From assembly GCA_030043175.1 (NCBI GenBank), contig JASHYD010001462.1, forward strand, positions 1 to 11,179: 11,179 nt of DNA. Reading direction: 5' to 3'. The notes under the pieces are model-generated. The model searched no databases and was not told the DNA's origin. It saw only the letters and a program-made list of their open reading frames with translations. Below are positions 5,479-11,179 of the stretch, one piece after another. The first letter of the stretch is position 1; each line of letters begins with the position of its first letter. The position numbers and the translations under genes are program-made. This stretch comes from Xanthobacteraceae bacterium. Its GTDB lineage: Bacteria > Pseudomonadota > Alphaproteobacteria > Rhizobiales > Xanthobacteraceae.

Positions 5479-6366
5479 ATGGCCGTCAAGCTCGCCGAGA
5501 ATTTCCGTGCAGTATTCTATGCGCCGTTCTATGCCACGCACGCGCTCGGCTTCTATGCTCGCGAGGGCGTAGAGGTCGTTCTCATCGACTCGCCGGCGCC
5601 TGCAGCGGCTCAATCGGCTCTTCTAGACGGTACCGTTGATCTATCCTGGGGCGGCCCGATGCGGGTGATGAAGGCGCGCGACATCGACCCGAACTCGCCG
5701 CTCGTCTGCTTTTGCGAAGTCGTTGCCCGCGATCCGTTCTTTCTGGTCGGCAGACCAGATCGACAGGAGTTCCGGCTCGCCGATTTGGCGCGCGTGAGAT
5801 TCGCCACTGTTTCAGAGGTGCCGACGCCGTGGCTTTGCCTGCAGCAGGATCTGCGCGAGGTCGGCGTCGATCCGGATCGGCTCGATCGCGTGGCCACCCG
5901 AACCATGGCCGAGAATCTCGACGCCCTGAGTCATGGGGATATTGAGTTGGCGCAGATGTTCGAGCCCTATGCTTCGATGGCGCTCAAATCCGCCATCGGC
6001 AAGATCTGCTATGCAGCGAGCAGCCGCGGACCGACTGTCTATACGACGTTCTTGGCAACCCGTCACAGCATCGACCGCAACCGCGCCGCGTTTGCTGGAA
6101 TGACGCGGGCCGTTCACCGCATGCAGTCCTGGCTCGCCGAGCATGGTTCGGAGGAACTGGCCGGTGTCGTCGCGGCGTTCTACCCAGGGGTCGCGAGCGA
6201 TGTTTTGCAAAACTCGCTTCGGCGCTACCATGAAGCTGGGGTTTGGGCGCAGTCTCCCGCAGTCTCGCGGGAGGGCTTCGCACGGTTGGCGACAAGCCTC
6301 CACTCCGGTGGCTTTATCTCCAAAATTCATGCCTACGAGGATTGCGTCGATCAAAGCATGTGGTGA
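5479..6366 (+). CDS. NMT1/THI5-like substrate-binding-fold protein without signal peptide
   Basis: A 295-residue protein with the type II periplasmic-binding fold of the NMT1/THI5 family. The hallmark N-terminus reads Y-A-P-F-Y-A-T-H-A-L-G-F-Y-A-R-E-G-V-E-V (residues 14-33), followed by L-L-D-G-T-V-D-L-S-W-G-G (about 48-59) and a second lobe from about residue 85. GGGAGG (5466-5471) is well spaced before ATG 5479. An in-frame TGA at 5452-5454 rules out a hidden upstream leader, and residues 1-20 are not a signal peptide, so it should be cytoplasmic. No ABC permease or ATPase gene lies in the window. It may bind a pathway substrate in the cytosol, act as an enzyme like other leaderless members (for example decarboxylases or pyrimidine synthases), or work with a remote transporter. 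It is transcribed divergently from the catabolic block. Confidence 0.82.
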   Translation: MAVKLAENFRAVFYAPFYATHALGFYAREGVEVVLIDSPAPAAAQSALLDGTVDLSWGGPMRVMKARDIDPNSPLVCFCEVVARDPFFLVGRPDRQEFRLADLARVRFATVSEVPTPWLCLQQDLREVGVDPDRLDRVATRTMAENLDALSHGDIELAQMFEPYASMALKSAIGKICYAASSRGPTVYTTFLATRHSIDRNRAAFAGMTRAVHRMQSWLAEHGSEELAGVVAAFYPGVASDVLQNSLRRYHEAGVWAQSPAVSREGFARLATSLHSGGFISKIHAYEDCVDQSMW

Positions 6367-6868
6367 AACGTGTGTTCACGATGTCACCGATAAGTCTTGA
6401 TGTTCACCAAATGAATGGCGATAGGGTCCACCTTCACGCAGGCTGAGCGCGATGACGGCTCCTGGAATGGGCCCGACGCGATGGCCAGCAATCCCGGCGC
6501 CGGCTTGCCTCGGCTAGCCAACGCCTGCCCGAAGGCTTGGTTGCGCGAGATCATCCTGAGAATATTTCGTCAATTCAATGTGCTAATCCTCAGGGCACAC
6601 AACAGTATCGCGAACGTCTCCCGGTTCTCGCATTGCGTGGACGGGCGAAAAAACCGCCGAACAATCCACGCTCATTCCGGCCCCGGGGCAAGGTTTGCCC
6701 GCCGTGATCAGCCATCACGCCCATCGTTGGGCCTTGACCACCCCGTAAGGGCGAATGGGTCGCGATCAGCCGCGACGATTTGAGCCGCAAGCGATCTGAC
6801 CTGGGGAACCGTCGCGATGCCAGACCCCCCATCGCCTCGGCCGGGAGCGTGACGCGGGGGCACGCACC
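6367..6868. other. Non-coding stretch between the binding protein and the kinase
   Basis: This is a gap of about 500 bp between two genes whose 3' ends face each other. Open frames exist on both strands but are Arg/Gly-rich, lack ribosome binding sites and look like composition artefacts. An AT-rich patch lies around 6559-6592. The only clear structure is the long interrupted stem at 6635-6671. A remnant of a lost gene or mobile element is possible but unsupported. Confidence 0.45.
6635..6671. terminator. Long interrupted stem-loop between convergent genes
   Basis: GCGTGGA (6635-6641) pairs with TCCACGC (6665-6671). Inside it GGCG (6644-6647) pairs with CGCC (6655-6658) across a 2/6-nt internal loop, capped by A-A-A-A-A-A-C. 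On the minus strand the loop is T-rich. It lies in a tail-to-tail gap, so it may end one or both transcripts, although it is 268 bases from the binding-protein stop and 198 bases from the kinase stop. Confidence 0.4.
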
Positions 6869-8938
6869 TCACTGCCGTTCGAGCGCGTTGGCCGCCGGGC
6901 ACGTCAAATGCCACGCCACGCCCGCAATATCGTATTTAAGCTCAACCGCACCATCGACGGCCTGCTTGGCCATCGATTCCATGACCGTAATGCCGAAACC
7001 CAGCCGATCCGGCGGTCGTACCGGCGGACCGTTGCGCTCAGTCCAGTTCATCTTGAAGAGACCGTCGGCATGCCAGGAGATGTTGACCTGGCCGGCATCC
7101 GTCGAGAGCGCGCCGTATTTGCTGGCGTTGGTCGCAAGCTCGTGGAGGGCCATGCCGATGGCCTGGGCGGCCGCACCGTTCAGACGCAGCTTCGGGCCAT
7201 CCAAGCAGATTCTATAATCGATAAGATCCGCAAAATGGGAGAGTTGGGCACACACGAGGTCATCCACGTCGACCCCCGTCCAACTCGTCTGCGCCAGAAG
7301 ATCCTGACTGGCCGCGATCGCCTGAATGCGATCGGTGAACCGCTCGATGAAATGTTCAGGGGCCGAGACCATGGTCTGGCGGGCAACGGCCTGGACGAGA
7401 GCCAGGATGTTCTTGCCGCGATGGCTCATCTCGCGCAGCAGGAGGCGAACCTGCTCCTCGGCACGCTTGCGCTCGGAAATATTCTGTATCACGGTGACAA
7501 AATGATCGACCGACCCGTCGTTCCGACGCACGGCGGTGCCGGTGATGTGGACCCAGACCGGCGTACCGTCCTTGCGCAGGTAGCGTTTTTCCACTTCGTA
7601 GCTGTCGGCCTTCCCACTTCGGAGGCGCTCGTCCTCGGTAACGCTGGACTGGAGATCGTCGGGATGAGTGATGTCCTGCACGGACTTTGAGACGAGTTCA
7701 TCGGGCGAATAACCGAGGATGCGGGCGAAGGTCTGATTGACCCGCAGCCATTTGGCATCGGGGCTGAGATGGGCGATGCCGACCCCCGCATTTTCGAACG
7801 TCGCCCGGTACTGTCTGGCACGGTCTGTGATATCCGTGCCGGGGACAAACACCGACATGACACGGCCTGCTTCGTCCTTGATCGGTACAAAAGCAATATC
7901 AGTGACGCGCACCGTGCTGTCCCTAAAAAGGTAGCTAAGCTCTCCGCGAAATGGTGTGCCCGCGGCAGCCCGTTCGAACGCTTTGCGAATCCATTCCCGG
8001 GTTTCGGCCGTGTACCACCAGCCGGCCTCCCAGAACAGTTGGCCGATGATGTCCGCGCGTGCAAAGCCAAGGTCCTCGACGGCGGCGCGGTTGGCATAAA
8101 CGATTCTGCCTTCTGTGTTGCAATGGCTGGCAAACAAGCCTTGCTCGTAAACCGCGATAAGTTCGTCGTGGGCTTGGCGTAGCCGCCGGTTTGTCTGATC
8201 GAGTTCCCGGCTTCGCTGCACGAGCTTGCGGTCAAATGCCGATGCCACCAGGGCCAGCAGCAGGATCACGAACGTGATTGTTGCTATTGCCAGTGCGAGG
8301 TCCGTTTGCGCCAGGGTAGGTTTTCCGCGCGCCCCGTCCATTTCCGGGTTGGTAATGAAGGTCGCCGCTGCCATTCCCGTATAATGCATGCCGGAGATCG
8401 CCGATCCCATAGCGATAGCGGAGAGGAGTCGCTGCCAATTAATGGTGGTTCTGAACGCCAGCCACAGAGCGACGATAGACGCCCCGATCGCAATGAGAAC
8501 TGACAGCGCGACGAGGATGGGGTCATAGCGGACATCAGCCGGCATGCGCATGGCCGCCATACCGGTGTAATGCATCGAGACAATACCGATGCCCATGACA
8601 ATTCCGCTGAGTGCGAACCCAAGTTCCGTCACCTGGCGGGTACCGATCATAAAGAAGCCGAATCCGGTGACCGCGATTGCGACGACGAGGGAAAGCAGCG
8701 TCAGACCAACATCATAAGTGACGGGCATCGGCATAACGAAGGCGAGCATTCCGATGAAATGCATCGACCAAATCCCGCCGCCCATTGCCGTTGCCGCCGT
8801 CGCAAGCCAGGCCAGCTGTGCCCACCGTCGCGAGCCCCTGATGCGGCCACCGAGGTCGAGAGCAGTGTAGGATGCAAGACACGCAACCGATATCGAGAGC
8901 GTGACGAGATACAGATCGTAGGTGCCGATGATGATCAT
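6869..8938 (-). CDS. MHYT-PAS-PAS-HWE sensor histidine kinase
   Basis: A 689-residue membrane kinase. Residues 1-235 form an MHYT sensor with about seven membrane helices and three motif copies (S-M-H-F-I-G-M 58-64, S-M-H-Y-T-G-M 121-127, G-M-H-Y-T-G-M 183-189); such domains are thought to bind a metal and sense O2, CO or NO. A short coiled coil (236-262) leads to PAS1 (about 262-373) and PAS2 (about 377-492, with its C-terminal R-K-D-G-T-P-V-W-V motif). The kinase core follows: phosphoacceptor H506 in E-M-S-H-R-G-K-N, N-box H599-E-L-A-T-N604, and W632-T-E634, the residues that name the HWE family. ATG 8938 begins M-I-I-I-G-T directly before helix 1; its ribosome binding site (AGGTTGAG) is moderate. 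No response regulator is encoded nearby, so its partner is elsewhere. A role in general stress signalling is possible for this family but not shown here. Confidence 0.93.
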   Translation of the reverse strand: MIIIGTYDLYLVTLSISVACLASYTALDLGGRIRGSRRWAQLAWLATAATAMGGGIWSMHFIGMLAFVMPMPVTYDVGLTLLSLVVAIAVTGFGFFMIGTRQVTELGFALSGIVMGIGIVSMHYTGMAAMRMPADVRYDPILVALSVLIAIGASIVALWLAFRTTINWQRLLSAIAMGSAISGMHYTGMAAATFITNPEMDGARGKPTLAQTDLALAIATITFVILLLALVASAFDRKLVQRSRELDQTNRRLRQAHDELIAVYEQGLFASHCNTEGRIVYANRAAVEDLGFARADIIGQLFWEAGWWYTAETREWIRKAFERAAAGTPFRGELSYLFRDSTVRVTDIAFVPIKDEAGRVMSVFVPGTDITDRARQYRATFENAGVGIAHLSPDAKWLRVNQTFARILGYSPDELVSKSVQDITHPDDLQSSVTEDERLRSGKADSYEVEKRYLRKDGTPVWVHITGTAVRRNDGSVDHFVTVIQNISERKRAEEQVRLLLREMSHRGKNILALVQAVARQTMVSAPEHFIERFTDRIQAIAASQDLLAQTSWTGVDVDDLVCAQLSHFADLIDYRICLDGPKLRLNGAAAQAIGMALHELATNASKYGALSTDAGQVNISWHADGLFKMNWTERNGPPVRPPDRLGFGITVMESMAKQAVDGAVELKYDIAGVAWHLTCPAANALERQ

Positions 8939-8958
8939 TGGCTCAACCTACGCGTGTC

Positions 8959-8980
8959 TTGCAGCACGCTTTTGCTGCAA
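8959..8980 (-). promoter_or_regulatory. Inverted repeat just upstream of the kinase start
   Basis: TTGCAGC (8959-8965) and GCTGCAA (8974-8980) are perfect 7-bp inverted arms around ACGCTTTT, 20 bases upstream of the kinase ATG. They could be a leader hairpin or a dimeric regulator site. Confidence 0.4.
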
Positions 8981-9331
8981 CTTAGCGGTAAGGCACTTAA
9001 ATTCCTCAGCGGAGACGGGAAGCCCGGTAGAAGAAAATGAGCCTCCGACGCGCAATCGACCCTCGCTGATCCCGGCAGCAGCAATGCAGCTGAGGAGGAG
9101 CGGCAACCGGGCACGCGATCCTCGGCAGACGGCGTATTCTCAGTGCCACGTTGAGGCCCGTCGATCACGTCCATCGCACTCAAAACAAGCAAGGCCACCT
9201 AGCACGAAGCTGGAACTGTAGCGCGGAGCACTTGGGTGCGGCGGGATCAAGCGCTACATCGTAAGCCACTCAGCCTTTCCGCATGCTCCGAATGCCCCCT
9301 GCTCGTGAATTCCTCGACGGTTCCTTTAAAT

Positions 9332-9347
9332 CAGCTTAACAGCTTAA
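9332..9347. repeat. 8-bp tandem repeat
   Basis: CAGCTTAA occurs at 9332-9339 and again at 9340-9347. It lies just downstream (on the minus strand) of the EcfG-type promoter match, so it would fall near the start of that transcript. Confidence 0.7.
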
Positions 9348-9362
9348 GGCGTACCCCAACAT

Positions 9363-9387
9363 AACGGTTCGCTTTAAGCCAGGTTCC
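9363..9387 (-). promoter_or_regulatory. Candidate EcfG (general stress sigma factor) promoter
   Basis: On the minus strand GGAAC (9387-9383) is followed after exactly 16 bases by CGTT (9366-9363). This is the alphaproteobacterial EcfG/SigEcfG consensus GGAAC-N16/17-CGTT. It points toward the kinase gene, whose start is about 415 bases downstream, with no intact gene between. At equal base frequencies such a match is expected about 0.2 times per window of this size on both strands, so chance is not excluded. It overlaps the possible gene remnant. Confidence 0.4.
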
Positions 9388-9853
9388 GCGCCGACGCCGG
9401 CCACCGTCTGGCCTTGCAGCGGCGACACGATGTTGTCTGCGCTGGCGTCGCGGATTGCTGTCTTGGCTTTGCGCAGTAATGTCGCGACGATCTCAGCGCT
9501 GATCGTGCGATCCGGCAAGCGGACGCCGGCACAGCGCTATGTCTCCTATCTGACACTCAGCGGTTCGCCGAGAAGTCGCGGCTCACGCTGGAATCATGTC
9601 GATGCGCGAAGGCTGACTGCAGGCCTGCCCTTTGAGGCCGCGCGCGAGCGTGGTCCAAACCATGAGATTGGTCGTCCTGCGGGGCATGGGCTGGTTGACC
9701 GAGGCGGGCATGTCGTGAAGGGGTCCTGTAGGGAATCTGTCCCGCCGACCTCGATCCGGCGATTGGCACGGGCGGTGACTCCGAATAAATAGTCGAATAC
9801 GCGACGCTAAAAGGCTCTAAGTCGTGTAGAACCTCTCGCCGAAAAGAAGCGCC

Positions 9854-9910
9854 ATGAAATTGGCCGAACGCCTCGCATTGCTGGCTGAGGCACCACTGCA
9901 GCGTTTGTGA
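9854..9910 (+). CDS. Possible 18-residue leader peptide upstream of gmd
   Basis: ATG 9854 to TGA 9908-9910 encodes M-K-L-A-E-R-L-A-L-L-A-E-A-P-L-Q-R-L, an amphipathic helix-like peptide preceded by a purine-rich AAAAGAAG tract at fair spacing. An upstream in-frame TAG (9827-9829) limits it. Its stop lies 14 bases before the preferred gmd ATG and overlaps a GTG (9907) that is in frame with gmd, so translational coupling is conceivable. Equally it may be chance. Confidence 0.2.
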   Translation: MKLAERLALLAEAPLQRL

Positions 9911-9924
9911 CAAGCGGACTGATC

Positions 9925-10899
9925 ATGTCGGGCACTGCACTGATATTCGGCATCTCGGGGCAAGACGGCAGCCTGCTTGCAAAGCATTTGCTCACCCGAG
10001 GTTGGACTGTGCATGGCACATCCCGGGATGCGGAACTCAACGAGTTTGCGAATTTGTCTCGTCTTGGAATCCGCAACAGTGTTAGGGTGCATTCCGCAAA
10101 CCCGATCGACTTTCGTAGTGTGATCCAGGTCATCGAGCGCACGGTGCCGGACCATGTCTACAACCTTGGTGGCCAGAGCTCGGTTGGGCTTTCGTTTGAA
10201 CAACCGATCGAGACCTACGAGAGCATCGTCGTAGCAACGCTCAATATTCTTGAGTCGATCAGGTTCCTGAAGAGGTCGATTCGATTTTACAACGCGGCGT
10301 CAAGCGAGTGTTTCGGAGACACCCAAAACGCCGCCGACGAGACGACCCCCTTCCACCCGCGCAGCCCGTACGCGGTAGCGAAGTCGGCGGCATTTTGGGC
10401 TGTCGCCAACTACCGCGACGCATACGGACTCTTTGCGGCCTCGGGCATACTCTTCAACCACGAATCGCCTCTCCGGCCGGCGCGCTTTGTGACGCAAAAG
10501 GTCGTTCGCGCGGCAGCCGATATCGCGATGAAAAGACGGACGGAGCCGCTGGTCCTCGGCAATCTGGACGTGTGGCGCGATTGGGGGTGGGCTGAGGAAT
10601 ATGTCGAGGCGATGCATCTCATTCTGCAGCACGACGGCCCACAGGACTTCGTTGTTGCGACGGGACAAAGCGAGTCGCTGAAGGCGTTTGTCGCCGAGGC
10701 GTTCGCTGTCTTTGGTCTCGACTGGCGGGCGCATGTCGTTTCATCCGCCGAATTCATGCGCCCCTCCGACATCAACGTTTCCACCGGCTGTCCCGATCGG
10801 GCGCGCCGGATTCTCGGATGGAAAGCGCAGGTGCGAATGCCCGAGGTCGTGCGGCGGCTTGCAAGCCCAGCGGTGCCTGCGCTGAGTCAGGAGAAGTAA
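9925..10899 (+). CDS. gmd: GDP-mannose 4,6-dehydratase
   Basis: A 324-residue extended short-chain dehydrogenase/reductase of the Gmd family, the size of the short bacterial form. It converts GDP-D-mannose to GDP-4-keto-6-deoxy-D-mannose, the precursor of fucose, rhamnose and related deoxysugars for surface polysaccharide. Visible marks are the cofactor loop G9-I-S-G-Q-D-G15, Q-S-S-V-G-L-S-F-E (84-92), A-S-S-E-C-F-G (125-131), catalytic Y149-x3-K153 in R-S-P-Y-A-V-A-K, N-H-E-S-P, and L-G-N-L-D-V-W-R-D-W-G. Where most Gmd proteins have P-R-R-G after N-H-E-S this one has P-L-R-P, a change near the nucleotide-binding loop. ATG 9925 is chosen because the Rossmann strand starts there, as in the family; GTG 9907 is an in-frame alternative with no ribosome binding site. 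No other sugar gene is in the window, so it may begin a cluster to the right. Confidence 0.9.
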   Translation: MSGTALIFGISGQDGSLLAKHLLTRGWTVHGTSRDAELNEFANLSRLGIRNSVRVHSANPIDFRSVIQVIERTVPDHVYNLGGQSSVGLSFEQPIETYESIVVATLNILESIRFLKRSIRFYNAASSECFGDTQNAADETTPFHPRSPYAVAKSAAFWAVANYRDAYGLFAASGILFNHESPLRPARFVTQKVVRAAADIAMKRRTEPLVLGNLDVWRDWGWAEEYVEAMHLILQHDGPQDFVVATGQSESLKAFVAEAFAVFGLDWRAHVVSSAEFMRPSDINVSTGCPDRARRILGWKAQVRMPEVVRRLASPAVPALSQEK

Positions 10900-10907
10900 A
10901 GGACGCC

Positions 10908-10926
10908 TCGCCGCTCGCTTCGGCGA
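10908..10926 (+). terminator. Hairpin directly after gmd, possible terminator
   Basis: TCGCCG (10908-10913) pairs with CGGCGA (10921-10926) around a 7-nt loop, starting 8 bases after the gmd stop codon. No T-run follows. Its position suggests that gmd is transcribed as a single gene or ends an RNA here. Confidence 0.4.
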
Positions 10927-11126
10927 CCCTGAAGGATCGAAGCACCGACCAAAGCATAACGTTGAAGTGCCGCCCGTGGAATGCATTGTCGAACGGCTGT
11001 GTACCGCCGGCCGCTGCCTTGTTCGCAACACTGCATAACCCGACTGGCGTCACGCAGAAGCTGGCCTCCCGACGGCATTTGCAACTCAAAAGGTTTTTCC
11101 GCACGGACGAGTTTACGTAGAAAGCC

Positions 11127-11156
11127 GGCACTCAAGAAAGCGGGCACTCAAGAAAG
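11127..11156. repeat. Short tandem repeat, period 16
   Basis: GGCACTCAAGAAAG occurs at 11127-11140 and 11143-11156, separated by CG. The 14 bases are identical in both copies. It lies in non-coding DNA near the window edge; further copies outside cannot be seen. Confidence 0.85.
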
Positions 11157-11179
11157 ATCGTGCGTTAGGCTATCATGTG

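Larger units (their letters stand above)
9331..9536 (-). pseudogene. Possible frameshifted 3' remnant of an unidentified gene
   Basis: The minus strand reads a protein-like segment after an in-frame stop at 9537-9539, including T-I-S-A-E-I-V-A-T-L-L-R-K-A-K-T-A-I-R and G-Q-T-V-A-G-V-G-A-E-P-G. One missing base near 9375 would move it into a frame ending K-A-N-R-Y-V-G-V-R-L-K-L-L-S with stop TGA 9331-9333, which looks like a genuine protein C-terminus. Without the shift the frame ends at TAA 9336-9338. There is no usable start. I cannot name the parent family, so this is only a suspicion of a decayed gene. Confidence 0.22.
8939..9924. other. Gene-poor stretch of almost 1 kb between the kinase and gmd
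   Basis: No intact gene is supported between these divergent genes. The stretch contains the 8959-8980 inverted repeat, an 8-bp tandem repeat (9332-9347), an exact EcfG-type promoter match (9363-9387), a possible decayed gene end (9331-9536) and a possible 18-codon ORF (9854-9910). Long frames at 9430-9792 (plus) and 9557-9913 (minus) have no ribosome binding site and no recognisable domain. Confidence 0.5.
10900..11179. other. Right-end stretch without a recognisable gene
   Basis: After the 10908-10926 hairpin, frames are open on both strands (for example plus 10818-11120 and minus 10772-11131), but they lack ribosome binding sites, overlap the gmd 3' end and resemble no family. A short tandem repeat occupies 11127-11156. 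The next gene, if any, begins beyond the window. Confidence 0.45.

Noticed and set aside
5371..5613. Upstream extension of the small minus-strand ORF into the binding-protein gene
   Set aside because: It overlaps the N-terminal coding region of a well supported gene on the other strand and has shadow-like Arg-rich composition.
5700..5725. A C-F-C motif in the binding protein, recalling the C-C-C-F-C motif of fungal Thi5 pyrimidine synthase
   Set aside because: It lies near residue 78 in the first lobe, whereas the Thi5 motif is near residue 195 in the second lobe. The match is coincidental and does not support thiamine synthesis.
6363..6379. GTGAA/TTCAC stem overlapping the binding-protein stop, considered as a terminator
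   Set aside because: Only a 5-bp AT-containing stem, partly inside the stop codon and without a T-run.
9430..9913. Long open frames on both strands upstream of gmd, considered as transposase remnants
   Set aside because: No DDE motif, no terminal inverted repeats and no target-site duplication could be seen.
10772..11131. Minus-strand open frame at the right end, considered as a gene running into gmd
   Set aside because: It overlaps more than 100 bp of the gmd 3' end, has no ribosome binding site and no family resemblance.
1..11179. tRNA, rRNA, CRISPR arrays and insertion sequences
   Set aside because: No tRNA T-loop signature outside coding regions, no regularly spaced repeats and no transposase gene were found by reading both strands.

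Overview
The base composition (high GC with GC-rich third positions), the gene families and the architecture (HWE-type histidine kinase with an MHYT sensor, GlsB-like stress membrane protein, leaderless NMT1-type binding protein, short-form GDP-mannose dehydratase) suggest a Hyphomicrobiales (Rhizobiales) alphaproteobacterium, most like Bradyrhizobium/Rhodopseudomonas relatives. This is inference from the encoded proteins only; there is no rRNA or tRNA in the window to place it.

Layout. (1) 1-1194, plus strand: the 3' part of a cupin gene, about 465 bp without a convincing gene but with GC-rich hairpins and a perfect 15-bp tandem duplication, then a small VOC (glyoxalase/dioxygenase fold) gene. 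(2) 1205-4901, minus strand, converging on the VOC gene: an apparent catabolic block read right to left as an enolase-superfamily (muconate cycloisomerase-like) enzyme, a creatinase-like M24 hydrolase 3 bp later, a 293-bp gap with a strong hairpin, and a split thiamine-diphosphate decarboxylase whose alpha and beta genes overlap by 4 bp. A GlsB/YeaQ-type membrane protein gene (4914-5207) lies only 12 bp upstream of the enolase-superfamily gene. (3) 5208-5478: a divergent control region with a hairpin, a possible 36-codon ORF and a 10-bp palindrome. (4) 5479-6366, plus strand: an NMT1/THI5-like periplasmic-binding-fold protein with no signal peptide and no transporter partners here. (5) 6367-6868: no gene, one long stem. 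(6) 6869-8938, minus strand: an orphan MHYT-PAS-PAS-HWE histidine kinase. (7) 8939-9924: almost 1 kb with no intact gene, holding a hairpin just before the kinase start, an exact EcfG-type (general stress response) promoter match pointing at the kinase, and what may be a decayed gene end. (8) 9925-10899, plus strand: GDP-mannose 4,6-dehydratase (gmd), followed by a hairpin and about 280 bp of apparently non-coding DNA.

How the genes may work together. The minus-strand block combines a C-H abstracting isomerase/epimerase/cycloisomerase, an amide/amidine-type hydrolase without a full metal site, and a 2-oxoacid decarboxylase. That is a plausible three-step route for an unknown small cyclic or N-containing organic acid, with the divergent binding protein as a possible substrate sensor or carrier and the VOC and cupin proteins as possible helpers. 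No substrate can be named from the sequence. The kinase and gmd look unrelated to this block; gmd supplies GDP-4-keto-6-deoxymannose for deoxysugar synthesis in surface polysaccharide.
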